A model generated the notes under the pieces. It was given only the letters and a program-made list of their open reading frames with translations. It was not told the DNA's origin and ran no database searches. Below are positions 56,328 to 64,000 of a DNA stretch of 64,000 nucleotides, piece by piece (position 1 is the first letter of the stretch; each line of letters opens with the position of its first letter). A program made the position numbers and the translations under genes. Source of the DNA: JANELJ01 sp024511395 (GTDB lineage: Bacteria; Pseudomonadota; Gammaproteobacteria; GRL18); assembly GCA_963681975.1 (NCBI GenBank), contig OY820613.1, positions 1,302,001 to 1,366,000 on the forward strand. Reading direction: 5' to 3'.

Positions 56328-56909
56328 ATGGCAGAACGCATACTACAGCGAATTGATCATTATCGATATACCGACAAAGGGGTAACTCTTGAAGGTGTTA
56401 CTAGTCCGCAGGAGTCTGAAAAAGATCTGCTGCGTCTGAATGAGTCAATTATCGAGCCTCAAGGTGATATTCATTATCACCTTGAATTTAATAAAGACAG
56501 ACTGGATAATCGCTTTGTTAGCGGACATGTTGATGCGAAAGTCGTTATGCAGTGTCAACGCTGTATGGAAAATTTTACTCTGGCTCTGGATTGTGATGTA
56601 TCCATTGCTTTTGTTCATGATGATTTTGAACAGAAAAAAGCTGAAGACTCCGGTTATGATGTTTTTTGGCTGAATAAAAAAGAACTTTTTGATCCAAGAG
56701 TGCTGATTGAGGATGAGCTGCTGCTGGCATTGCCGCAGTTTGCTATGCATCCTGAATCGGATTCTGAAACTGGCTGTCATATACAGTTAGATTTTCCAGC
56801 CGATGAACCGGTGGTTACTGCTGATAATTCGGATAAGGGTTCAGGTGTAGAACAAGATAAGCAGGAGGATGATAATCCTTTTGCCATATTAAAACAGTTA
56901 AAGAAATAA
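56328..56909 (+). CDS. yceD: YceD family (DUF177) 23S rRNA accumulation protein
   Basis: A 193-residue DUF177 protein. The two Cys of 'VVMQCQRCMENF' (about 67-78) and the acidic 'DELLLALPQFAMHP' region are typical; a variable acidic tail follows. Together with rpmF and plsX it forms the usual cluster. In E. coli it is needed for normal 23S rRNA levels. The ATG lies after AACAGTAGCTAA without a strong ribosome site. Confidence 0.9.
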   Translation: MAERILQRIDHYRYTDKGVTLEGVTSPQESEKDLLRLNESIIEPQGDIHYHLEFNKDRLDNRFVSGHVDAKVVMQCQRCMENFTLALDCDVSIAFVHDDFEQKKAEDSGYDVFWLNKKELFDPRVLIEDELLLALPQFAMHPESDSETGCHIQLDFPADEPVVTADNSDKGSGVEQDKQEDDNPFAILKQLKK

Positions 56910-56934
56910 ACGGGAGTTTAACCTCCCGTTTTGT
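56909..56934 (+). terminator. Hairpin between yceD and rpmF
   Basis: AACGGGAG (56909-56916) pairs with CTCCCGTT (56923-56930), followed by TTG. It overlaps the yceD stop codon and may reduce read-through into rpmF. Confidence 0.7.
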
Positions 56935-56977
56935 TAAGTTTTATATAGTTTAATTTTAGTTATTTGAGGAAAAACTA

Positions 56978-57148
56978 ATGGCAGTTCAAAAAAACAAATG
57001 TACTCCGGCTCGTCGTGGCATGCGTCGCTCCCATGATTTTCTGAGTAATCCTACTTTATCAATCGACTCAACCAGTGGTGAAACTCATCGTCGTCATCAT
57101 GTGACTGAAGGTGGTTACTACAAGGGGCAAAAGGTTATTAACAAGTAA
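56978..57148 (+). CDS. rpmF: 50S ribosomal protein L32
   Basis: A 56-residue basic protein starting MAVQKNKCTPARRGMRRSHD, with 'LSIDSTSGETHRRHHV' and ending 'YYKGQKVINK', as usual for L32 in gammaproteobacteria. A ribosome site TGAGGA precedes the ATG. It lies between yceD and plsX, the standard order. Confidence 0.97.
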   Translation: MAVQKNKCTPARRGMRRSHDFLSNPTLSIDSTSGETHRRHHVTEGGYYKGQKVINK

Positions 57149-57270
57149 TTTAAATATTAATACTTTTGTTTTCTAACTTTGCTTAATGTCGGATGTTAAA
57201 ATTAATTCAGTGATTTTGGCTGCCAACGAGCAAATGAACATAAATATTAACGGATTTATTGCCTGTTTCT

Positions 57271-57312
57271 AAAACAAAGCCTCGGAATATTTCTGGGGCT
57301 TTGTTTTTTCCT
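57271..57312 (+). terminator. Terminator between rpmF and plsX
   Basis: AAAACAAAGCC (57271-57281) pairs with GGCTTTGTTTT (57297-57307), ending in a T-run. It sits just before the plsX ATG at 57318. Confidence 0.8.
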
Positions 57313-57317
57313 TTACC

Positions 57318-58379
57318 ATGAACACATTAATGATAAATAAACAAAGCACCAGCACAATTGCTATAGATGCCATGGGCGGAGATATCGGACTGGATGTTAC
57401 CATACCGGCCGCTATTAATATTGCCCAGGAATATCCGCGTCTGAAAATTATTCTGGTGGGTGACGAATCTTCTATAAATGCTAAACTTCAGAGCTGTTCT
57501 GCGGATGTTCGCGCCCGTCTAACCATTCAGCATACCACCCAGGTCGTGGGTATGGATGAAAAGCCGGCTTCTGCATTACGTGGCAAAAAAGACTCCTCTA
57601 TGCGTGTGGTTATTAACAAGGTGAAGGCCAAAGAGGCTGATGCCTGTGTCAGTGCCGGTAATACTGGTGCCTTAATGGCGACTGCCCGTTTTGTTCTTAA
57701 AACTATTTCAGGCATTGACCGCCCGGCTATCTGTTCGGCCATTCCTACTCAAACCGGTCATACTCATATGCTGGATCTAGGGGCGAATGTAGAGCTTTCA
57801 GCGGATCATCTGCTGGAATTTGCAGTTATGGGCTCGGTACTGACTACCGCCATTGATGACATAGAAAAACCCACTATTGGTCTGCTCAATATTGGTCAGG
57901 AAGCAATGAAGGGCAATGAGCAGGTACAGCAGGCCGCTGGCCTGATTTCAAACAGCACCTTGAACTATTATGGCTTTATTGAAGGTGATGACATCTATAA
58001 GGGGGTAGTGGATGTCGTGGTTGCTGATGGTTTTGTGGGTAACATTTCCCTTAAAACCTCTGAAGGGGTGGCCAAAATGATTATTTACTACATTAAGCAG
58101 GAATTTAATCGCAACTGGCTGACCAGACTGGCCGGACTCATTGCGATGCCGGTATTAAAAGCCTTTAAGAGTAAAATTGATCCCAGAATTTATAATGGTG
58201 CCAGCCTGCTGGGTTTAAGAGGTATTGTGGTTAAAAGTCATGGTGGTGCGGATGTGTTTTCATTTACTAATGCTATCCGGGTGGCCATTATGGAAGTGGA
58301 AAATAATGTTCCGGAAAAAATCAGCAAAGTTTTACAGGAAACTCTGATTGAGCAGTCATCAGAAAAAGAAATTGCTTAA
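57318..58379 (+). CDS. plsX: Phosphate acyltransferase PlsX
   Basis: A 353-residue enzyme that turns acyl-ACP into acyl-phosphate for phospholipid synthesis. Markers: 'IAIDAMGGDIGLDVTIPAA', 'VSAGNTGALMATARFVLK', 'LLDLGANVE'-like 'MLDLGANVELSA', 'NIGQEAMKGNEQVQQA', 'VADGFVGNISLKTSEG' and 'VVKSHGGAD'. A few residues precede the usual start; a second ATG lies 12 bases downstream. The normal link to fabH is interrupted by an IS4-family element. Confidence 0.96.
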   Translation: MNTLMINKQSTSTIAIDAMGGDIGLDVTIPAAINIAQEYPRLKIILVGDESSINAKLQSCSADVRARLTIQHTTQVVGMDEKPASALRGKKDSSMRVVINKVKAKEADACVSAGNTGALMATARFVLKTISGIDRPAICSAIPTQTGHTHMLDLGANVELSADHLLEFAVMGSVLTTAIDDIEKPTIGLLNIGQEAMKGNEQVQQAAGLISNSTLNYYGFIEGDDIYKGVVDVVVADGFVGNISLKTSEGVAKMIIYYIKQEFNRNWLTRLAGLIAMPVLKAFKSKIDPRIYNGASLLGLRGIVVKSHGGADVFSFTNAIRVAIMEVENNVPEKISKVLQETLIEQSSEKEIA

Positions 58380-58398
58380 TAGCAACTTAATAGCAAAT

Positions 58399-59781
58399 CA
58401 TAGGTATGATCTTTAGGAGTTGAAATGAAGCCAATTTGATGATCAAATAGTTGTTATTCAGGCAATTATTTATCAACAAAAAGGGTTCAAATGAAAAGAA
58501 CCCCATTATCAAAAAAACTAAAAGTCGTATTGAGTGAAAAGAAACTTAATAAACCGGGCAAAAACATAGGTTTTTCCCAACGATTAAGACAGATACCCCC
58601 TTTTCAGCTTATAGTGAGTATGATTACGGCTATGGGTGATAAAGAGACAAGGCATTTTTCGGAAATTCATCGTTACTTTAACCAGTTAACGAATAAAAAT
58701 GTCCGTTATAAGCCCTTTCATAATCAATTAGCAAAACCTGAATTTGCGCAATTGATGAGAGATGTTGCAGATAAAGTTTTTAATCACCGGGTAAATACAA
58801 AACTGAAATGTAATCATCCTGTTCTGGCCAGTTTTGATAAATTACTTATTCGGGATGGCAGTTCATTTGCTATCCATAAGGCACTGAAAAAGAATTATCC
58901 CGGGCGATTTACAGCAATTAGTCCGGCAGCCGTGGAATTGCATGTCACCTACGACTTAAAAACCGGAGGCATAGAAAAAAGTACACTGACACCGGATAGC
59001 TTTTCAGAACGAGCAGAGTTACCAGACATTCATGAACTGGAAAATCAGTTATTATCAGGTGACCGTAGCTACTATTCAGGTCAACTGATTAATGAAACAG
59101 ATGACCATGGAGGGTATTATATTTTACGGGCAATGAGGCTTTCCAGGATAGCGGTTCACCGAGCCACCAGAGAAGATGGGCAAGTCGTTAGCAAAAGAAC
59201 TAAACCATTGTCTGATTTGATAAAATCTCTGCCAAAACGACAATTAATTGATATGATTGTGGAGATTGATGGCAGAGAAACAAGGCTGATTGCAATCTGG
59301 AGCCCCAAAGAAAAAAGGCATACATTTTTAGTTACAAATCTGAATGCAGAACAGTTTTCAGCGACACAAATCAGCCAGTTATATCGTTTACGCTGGCAGA
59401 TTGAGTTATTATTTAAAGAGTGCAAGTCTCATAATAACTTGCAGGGGTTCCAAACCAGTAATTGCGCATTGATGGAAGCTTTGGTTTGGAGCAGTTTAAT
59501 CGCGACGATTCTGAAACGATTTATATGTAGTAGCATAGAACAATTTTGCCAAATGGCGATGTCAACGTTGACGGTCTCCAAAACAACCGTTTACTGGTGG
59601 TATTAACGGATGTGCTTGAAAGAATATATTTTTTCCTGAAAGAAAATGCCGGCAGAGCTCATCCTAAACGAGATAAGTCTACTGGACTTTATCAGTTTGG
59701 TGTAGAATCTAATTATGGAGTTACATTCGGATGGGTAAACTATTGAAACAAAATGATAAAATCCTTAAAGACATACCTGTG
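58399..59781 (+). mobile_element. IS4-family element (1383 bp) between plsX and fabH
   Basis: The ends begin CATAGGTATG and (complement) CACAGGTATG, imperfect inverted repeats. They are flanked by a perfect 10-bp duplication AATAGCAAAT (58389-58398 and 59782-59791), typical of IS4. The insertion separates plsX from the fab genes. Confidence 0.93.
58491..59743 (+). pseudogene. IS4-family transposase with a late frameshift
   Basis: The main frame (58491-59606) holds the D-D-E core: 'LIRDGSSFAIH', 'LLSGDRSYYSG' and the Y(2)R(3)E(6)K signature 'YRLRWQIELLFKECKS'. Near 59546 the family C-terminus continues in another frame ('NGDVNVDGLQNNRLL' to 'NAGRAHPKRDKSTGLYQFG') and ends at 59743. The core is complete; loss of the last ~65 residues probably inactivates it, but this is not certain. 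Confidence 0.85.
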
Positions 59782-59922
59782 AATAGCAAATAGTTACAAC
59801 ATAACTAAAATAACAACCATTATAAATTATTCAAACTTAGACATAAATCAGAAAGCGGCTGTTATTTATATGTTATAATCGGTTGTTTCTATTTATTATT
59901 TTACAGGCTTAAGGCTTTTTAG

Positions 59923-60885
59923 ATGTATTCTCGTATTATGGCAACCGGCAGTTATCTGCCAGAAAAAGTATTGACCAATCACGATCTGGAAAAGATTGTG
60001 GATACTTCGGATCAATGGATAACTGATCGTACCGGTATCAAGAAAAGACATATTGCCGATGATGATCAGACGACCTGTGATCTGGCAGAAGAAGCTGCTA
60101 GAAGTGCCATTGAGCAGGCCGATATTGACCCTCAGTCCATAGACCTTATTATTGTTGCCACCACGACGCCTGACCTGGTTTTTCCAAGTACCGCCTGTTT
60201 ATTACAGCAGCGCCTGGATATTCATGGCTGTCCGGCCTTTGATGTACAGGCTGTATGTACCGGTTTTATCTATGCGCTGGATATCGCTGACAAATACATA
60301 AAAACCGGTGCTGCTAAACGTGCTCTGGTTATTGGTGCAGAAACCCTGTCCCGTATAGTGGACTGGACCGATCGAACCACCTGCGTGTTATTTGCCGACG
60401 GAGCCGGTGCTGTTATCCTGGAAGCCAGTGAAGAGGCGGGTATTCTGTCCTCACATATTCACGCTGACGGCAGTTTTGCAGAATTACTAAATACTAATGG
60501 CGGTATTTCTGATACTAATCCCGATGGACTGGATGCGGTACATATTGAAATGAAAGGTAATGAAGTCTTTAAGGTAGCCGTCAATACCCTGGGTCGTATT
60601 GTGGATGAAACCCTGGCCGCCAATAATATGGAAAAATCTGATATCGACTGGCTGGTACCGCATCAGGCCAATATCCGGATTATTAATGCTACTGCCAGAA
60701 AATTAAAAATGTCCACTGATCACGTAGTCACTACGGTACAGGAACAGGGTAATACTTCGGCGGCTTCTGTGCCCTTGGCTCTGGATACAGCAGTCAGAGA
60801 TGGTCGAATTAAACGCGGTGAAACCATTCTTCTGGAAGCCTTTGGTGGCGGTTTTACCTGGGGCTCAGCCTTAATAAAATACTAA
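59923..60885 (+). CDS. fabH: Beta-ketoacyl-ACP synthase III
   Basis: A 320-residue condensing enzyme that starts fatty-acid synthesis from acetyl-CoA and malonyl-ACP. The catalytic triad is C112 ('VQAVCTGF'), His in 'VPHQANIRI' and Asn in 'QEQGNTSAAS'. The end 'LEAFGGGFTWGSALIKY' is typical. With the IS4 element upstream, it must have its own promoter or use one from the IS. Confidence 0.97.
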   Translation: MYSRIMATGSYLPEKVLTNHDLEKIVDTSDQWITDRTGIKKRHIADDDQTTCDLAEEAARSAIEQADIDPQSIDLIIVATTTPDLVFPSTACLLQQRLDIHGCPAFDVQAVCTGFIYALDIADKYIKTGAAKRALVIGAETLSRIVDWTDRTTCVLFADGAGAVILEASEEAGILSSHIHADGSFAELLNTNGGISDTNPDGLDAVHIEMKGNEVFKVAVNTLGRIVDETLAANNMEKSDIDWLVPHQANIRIINATARKLKMSTDHVVTTVQEQGNTSAASVPLALDTAVRDGRIKRGETILLEAFGGGFTWGSALIKY

Positions 60886-60915
60886 AAGCCACTAAGTGTA
60901 ATGGAACACGATAGA

Positions 60916-61075
60916 GTGACAGGCTGCAGGTACTGTGTTTACGGGGTTTTGAAAACATGGATGTTTTCACAATCACTGGGATAAGAACTTTTTACAAAAC
61001 AAGTTTTGAAAAGTTCTAAACCGATACATGGAGGTACTTGAGCGCCCCGGAAATACAGTACCTGCAGCCTATCAC
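60916..61075. repeat. 160-bp MITE-like palindromic element between fabH and fabD
   Basis: The ends GTGACAGGCTGCAGGTACTG and (complement) GTGATAGGCTGCAGGTACTG are inverted repeats with one mismatch that continue for some bases. An internal pair AGAACTTTTTACAAAAC / GTTTTGAAAAGTTCT forms a second hairpin. No target duplication is clear. It lies within the fab gene cluster, in the only long gap of it. Confidence 0.75.
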
Positions 61076-61135
61076 GGTTAAATATGTTTGAATAATATTT
61101 ATATATTAATAACCAAAAAAACAGGAAAAATATAG

Positions 61136-62101
61136 ATGTCTATTGCATTTATCTTTCCGGGTCAGGGTTCCCAGTCTGTGGGAATGCTGGGCAGTTTTGC
61201 TGATGATAACCCGGCTTATGCAGAAATTGTTACTGCAACCTTTGAACAGGCCAGTGATGTGCTCGGATTTGATCTCTGGGACATGACCCAAAACGGCCCG
61301 GATACCGAACTTAATAAAACTCGGCATACCCAGCCTGCCATGCTGGCTGCCGGATATGCTATCTGGCAGATCTGGAAAAGCAAAGGTGGTGCCATGCAGG
61401 CTGTTATGGCTGGCCATAGCCTGGGTGAATATACTGCCTTGGTCTGTTCTGAAGCACTGGATTTTTCCGATGCAGTTGACTTGGTTTACCATCGCGGTCA
61501 ATATATGCAGGACTCAGTTGCCAGTGGTGAAGGAGCCATGGCGGCCATTCTGGGGCTGGATGATGAGGCCGTTATTAAAGTATGTGAAGATACCGCTGCC
61601 CAGTATAAACAGGAAGGACAGAACAGAGTCATTTCTGCGGTTAATTTTAATTCACCCGGACAGGTTGTCATTGCCGGGCATAGTGATGCCGTGGACAGAG
61701 CCATTGAAAATGCCAATCAGGCCGGTGCTAAAAAAAACATTAAACTGGCGGTCAGTGTTCCGTCCCATTGTGCCTTAATGGAAAGTGCTGCAGAAAAACT
61801 GGCTGGCAAACTGGAAAATATTAATATTCAGTCGCCTGTAATCCCGGTGATTAATAATGTTCATGTCAGTATTGAAAATGATCCGCAGCAGATCAAAAAC
61901 AACCTGGTCAAACAATTATCCCAACCGGTACGCTGGGTTGAAACCATTAATAAAATTGTGGCCGATGGTGCCGAACAGATTATTGAATGCGGCCCCGGTA
62001 AGGTACTGACTGGCCTGAATCGACGTATTAACCGCCGTATGCCGGCACTCGCCCTGTTTGATACAGCAACTATTGATAAAGCTTTTGAGGAACTATCCTG
62101 A
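61136..62101 (+). CDS. fabD: Malonyl-CoA-ACP transacylase
   Basis: A 321-residue acyltransferase that loads malonate onto ACP. It has the start 'IAFIFPGQGSQSVGML', nucleophile S95 in 'GHSLGEY', His in 'SVPSHCALM' and Gln of 'FPGQGSQ'. The stop and the fabG ATG share a base (TGATG). Confidence 0.96.
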   Translation: MSIAFIFPGQGSQSVGMLGSFADDNPAYAEIVTATFEQASDVLGFDLWDMTQNGPDTELNKTRHTQPAMLAAGYAIWQIWKSKGGAMQAVMAGHSLGEYTALVCSEALDFSDAVDLVYHRGQYMQDSVASGEGAMAAILGLDDEAVIKVCEDTAAQYKQEGQNRVISAVNFNSPGQVVIAGHSDAVDRAIENANQAGAKKNIKLAVSVPSHCALMESAAEKLAGKLENINIQSPVIPVINNVHVSIENDPQQIKNNLVKQLSQPVRWVETINKIVADGAEQIIECGPGKVLTGLNRRINRRMPALALFDTATIDKAFEELS

Positions 62102-62844
62102 TGTCTATGGAAAATGAAGTCGCTCTGGTGAGCGGTGCAAGTCGTGGTATTGGCCAGGCAATTGCGATCAGCCTGGGTAAAAAAGGTGCGACGGTTATTG
62201 GTACTGCAACTTCAGAAAAAGGTGCAGAAAACATCACTAACTATCTGAAAGAAAATGGTATTAATGGGCAGGGTATGGTGCTTAATGTAACCGACCAGGC
62301 CAGTATTGACCAACTGCTGGAAAATATGAAAGAACAGTATTCCATGCCTTCTATTCTGGTCAATAACGCCGGCATTACCCGTGACAATCTGATGATGCGT
62401 ATGAAAGATGAAGAATGGGATGCCATTATTGAAACCAACCTGGCCTCTATTTTTAAACTGTCCAGAGCCTGTCTGCGGGCAATGATGAAGGCTAGAAAAG
62501 GGCGTATTATTTCAATCGCTTCAGTGGTAGGTTTAACCGGCAATGCCGGGCAGACCAATTATGCGGCGGCTAAAGCCGGTATTATCGGTTTCAGCAAGTC
62601 TCTGGCCCGGGAAGTAGGTTCCCGTGGTATTACTGTCAATGCGGTAGCTCCGGGCTTTATCGATACTGATATGACTCGTGCTTTGTCCGATGACACCAAA
62701 AAAGCGCTGTTAAGCCAGATCCCTTTAAACCGTCTGGGACAGGCCGAAGAAATTGCCTCAGCCGTGGCTTTTCTGGCATCAGATGACGCATCTTATATTA
62801 CGGGCGAAACTCTTAATGTAAATGGCGGCATGTATATGCCCTAA
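62101..62844 (+). CDS. fabG: 3-oxoacyl-ACP reductase
   Basis: A 247-residue short-chain dehydrogenase that reduces 3-oxoacyl-ACP with NADPH. It shows 'SGASRGIGQAIA' (11-22), 'NNAG' (88-91) and the catalytic S141, Y154 and K158 ('YAAAK'). The end 'TGETLNVNGGMYM' is typical. Translation is coupled to fabD. Confidence 0.97.
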   Translation: MSMENEVALVSGASRGIGQAIAISLGKKGATVIGTATSEKGAENITNYLKENGINGQGMVLNVTDQASIDQLLENMKEQYSMPSILVNNAGITRDNLMMRMKDEEWDAIIETNLASIFKLSRACLRAMMKARKGRIISIASVVGLTGNAGQTNYAAAKAGIIGFSKSLAREVGSRGITVNAVAPGFIDTDMTRALSDDTKKALLSQIPLNRLGQAEEIASAVAFLASDDASYITGETLNVNGGMYMP

Positions 62845-62860
62845 GGCATGATATTTATAA

Positions 62861-62908
62861 AAAAACCTTATTTAGTATGAACTAATAGACTAAATAAGGT
62901 TTTTTTTA
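62861..62908 (+). terminator. Terminator after fabG
   Basis: AAAAACCTTATTTAGT (62861-62876) pairs with ACTAAATAAGGTTTTT (62889-62904), followed by T. acpP thus likely has its own promoter, as is common for this highly expressed gene. Confidence 0.9.
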
Positions 62909-63076
62909 ACATCTATACTGGTATATCCGATTAGATTTCACTAAAATAGCGACACGTAAATAAACACACTGAAAGGTCGGTTTTATTCAGCCTTATCAAA
63001 TTACTGTGTAATTGGGCAGAATTTGAAAAGTGCAGTGTTGCAAAGAATTGCATAAGAATTATGGAGATTTTATAAA

Positions 63077-63316
63077 ATGAGTAGTGTTGAAGAAAGAGTT
63101 GCTAAAATTGTTGTTGAACAATTAGGCGTTAAAGAAGACGAAGTAAAACCAGAGTCATCTTTTGTTGATGATTTGGGTGCTGACTCTCTGGATACCGTTG
63201 AACTGGTTATGGCTCTTGAAGAAGAATTTGAAACTGAAATTCCAGACGAAGAAGCTGAAAAAATCACTACTGTTCAGCTGGCTATTGATTACATCAATGC
63301 CCATATTGACGGCTAA
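63077..63316 (+). CDS. acpP: Acyl carrier protein
   Basis: A 79-residue acidic carrier protein with the phosphopantetheine site S37 in 'LGADSLDTVELVMALEEEF'. A ribosome site ATGGAG precedes the ATG. It carries the growing chain for FabH, FabD, FabG and FabF. Confidence 0.98.
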   Translation: MSSVEERVAKIVVEQLGVKEDEVKPESSFVDDLGADSLDTVELVMALEEEFETEIPDEEAEKITTVQLAIDYINAHIDG

Positions 63317-63354
63317 TTAAAAAGATTTTTTCTTTTTAATACCTGATATTTCCT

Positions 63355-63404
63355 AAAGCCGTATTTAACATTGCAATTCATATCTGCCTTGTTAAATCGG
63401 CTTT
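63355..63404 (+). terminator. Imperfect hairpin between acpP and fabF
   Basis: AAAGCCGTATTTAACA (63355-63370) pairs with TGTTAAATCGGCTTT (63390-63404) with one bulge. It is a likely terminator or processing site that separates the high acpP output from fabF. Confidence 0.6.
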
Positions 63405-63542
63405 ACTTATTTATACCCTGTCATATTTATTGAGTGTTGTCCCTCACTCTTTTCTGCCTGAAGACACTTTATATTCGGTTGGAAACTAAAGACAGACTAC
63501 AGTTAATAGTGTATTGTCCGGGTTTATTTTTGGAGAACTTTT

Positions 63543-64000
63543 TTGGCTAAGAGACGAGTTGTTATTACCGGTCTTGGGATGGTCTGTCCAGTAGGTTTAA
63601 CGGTTGCAGAATCCTGGGAAAATATTCTTGCAGGTAAAAGCGGTATTGCACCGATTGAACATTTTGATACCAGAGCCTTCAGTGTAAAATTTGGCGGTTC
63701 GGTCAAAAATTTTGATGTTGAGCAATACCTGTCCAGAAAAGATGCCAAAAAAATGGATGCCTTTATTCACTACGGTATGGCGGCAGGCATTCAGGCCATT
63801 GAAGATGCCGGCCTGGAAATAACTGAAGAAAATGCCTGGCGTATCGGGGTTTCAATCGGTTCCGGTATCGGCGGTCTGCCCGGTATTGAGAAAGGCTTTA
63901 ATGCCTTCTTAAAAGGTGGTCCCCGTAAAATATCCCCGTTTTTTGTGCCCAGCAATATTATTAATATGATTTCAGGAAATTTGTCTGTTAAGTACGGCAT
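63543..64000 (+). CDS. fabF: 3-oxoacyl-ACP synthase II (partial, cut by window end)
   Basis: The first 152 codons of FabF, which elongates acyl chains with malonyl-ACP. It starts with TTG at 63543 after GGAG: 'LAKRRVVITGLGMVCPVGLT', then 'SGIAPIEHFDTRAFSVKFGG', 'MDAFIHYGMAAGIQAIEDAG' and 'GVSIGSGIGGLPG'. The active-site Cys lies beyond the window. The order acpP-fabF is the usual one. Confidence 0.95.
   Translation, partial: MAKRRVVITGLGMVCPVGLTVAESWENILAGKSGIAPIEHFDTRAFSVKFGGSVKNFDVEQYLSRKDAKKMDAFIHYGMAAGIQAIEDAGLEITEENAWRIGVSIGSGIGGLPGIEKGFNAFLKGGPRKISPFFVPSNIINMISGNLSVKYG

Overview
The window is from a gammaproteobacterial chromosome. The evidence is the gene order rpoE-rseA-rseB-rseC-lepA-lepB-rnc-era-recO-pdxJ, sdhCDAB followed by sdhE, lolA-rarA, yceD-rpmF-plsX-fabHDG-acpP-fabF, and a prfB gene with the classical programmed frameshift. 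Nothing in the window fixes the genus. A methylotroph-like or symbiotic lineage is a guess from the density of insertion sequences and small palindromic repeats, not something the genes prove.

Layout. 1-2412: a partial IS5-family element that truncates a class V aminotransferase gene, then a nested element with 29-bp inverted repeats carrying an IS3 fragment. 2695-5061: an SCP2-domain protein and the DEAD-box helicase deaD. 5324-8430: a second IS5 copy, a dead DDE transposase gene with three in-frame stops, and a large hairpin repeat. 8543-17321: ppk2, a broken M23 peptidase, znuA-znuC-znuB, rmuC, an rlmG gene split by IS5 and a small unknown gene. 17561-27232: IS5, lolA, frameshifted rarA, an AbrB-Doc toxin-antitoxin pair, glycerate kinase, a MITE, crcB with DUF190, serS, recJ. 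27280-31255: IS3 with a nested IS5, and IS982, both inside one small unknown gene. 31489-34141: prfB and lysS. 34178-36480: repeat, an EAL-domain remnant, IS5 and a broken HDOD gene. 36499-45215: ygfZ, sdhC-D-A-B-E, IS5 within ygfX, a cytochrome c gene with a late stop, and nadB. 45687-55777: the sigma-E operon, lepA/lepB/rnc/era/recO/pdxJ and a cold-shock gene. 56063-64000: an IS5-derived MITE, yceD, rpmF, plsX, an IS4-family element, fabH, a MITE-like repeat, fabD, fabG, acpP and the start of fabF.

How it works together. The intact genes are housekeeping: envelope stress and lipoprotein sorting, the succinate dehydrogenase module with its FAD assembly factor, the fatty-acid initiation and elongation cluster, zinc and fluoride handling, and translation factors. 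Over these lies active genome decay. There are seven copies of one IS5-family element plus a MITE made from its right end, IS3, IS4 and IS982 elements, and at least six host genes broken by insertion, nonsense mutation or frameshift (rlmG, rarA, the M23 peptidase, the HDOD gene, the class V aminotransferase and ygfX). Several stops look like C-to-T changes. I found no convincing new multi-gene system. The most informative signals are the 6-bp TAnnTA target duplications of the IS5 group, the MITE built from two right ends, the flank mismatches that point to IS-mediated deletion, and the small palindromic repeat families. No tRNA, rRNA or CRISPR array was found.
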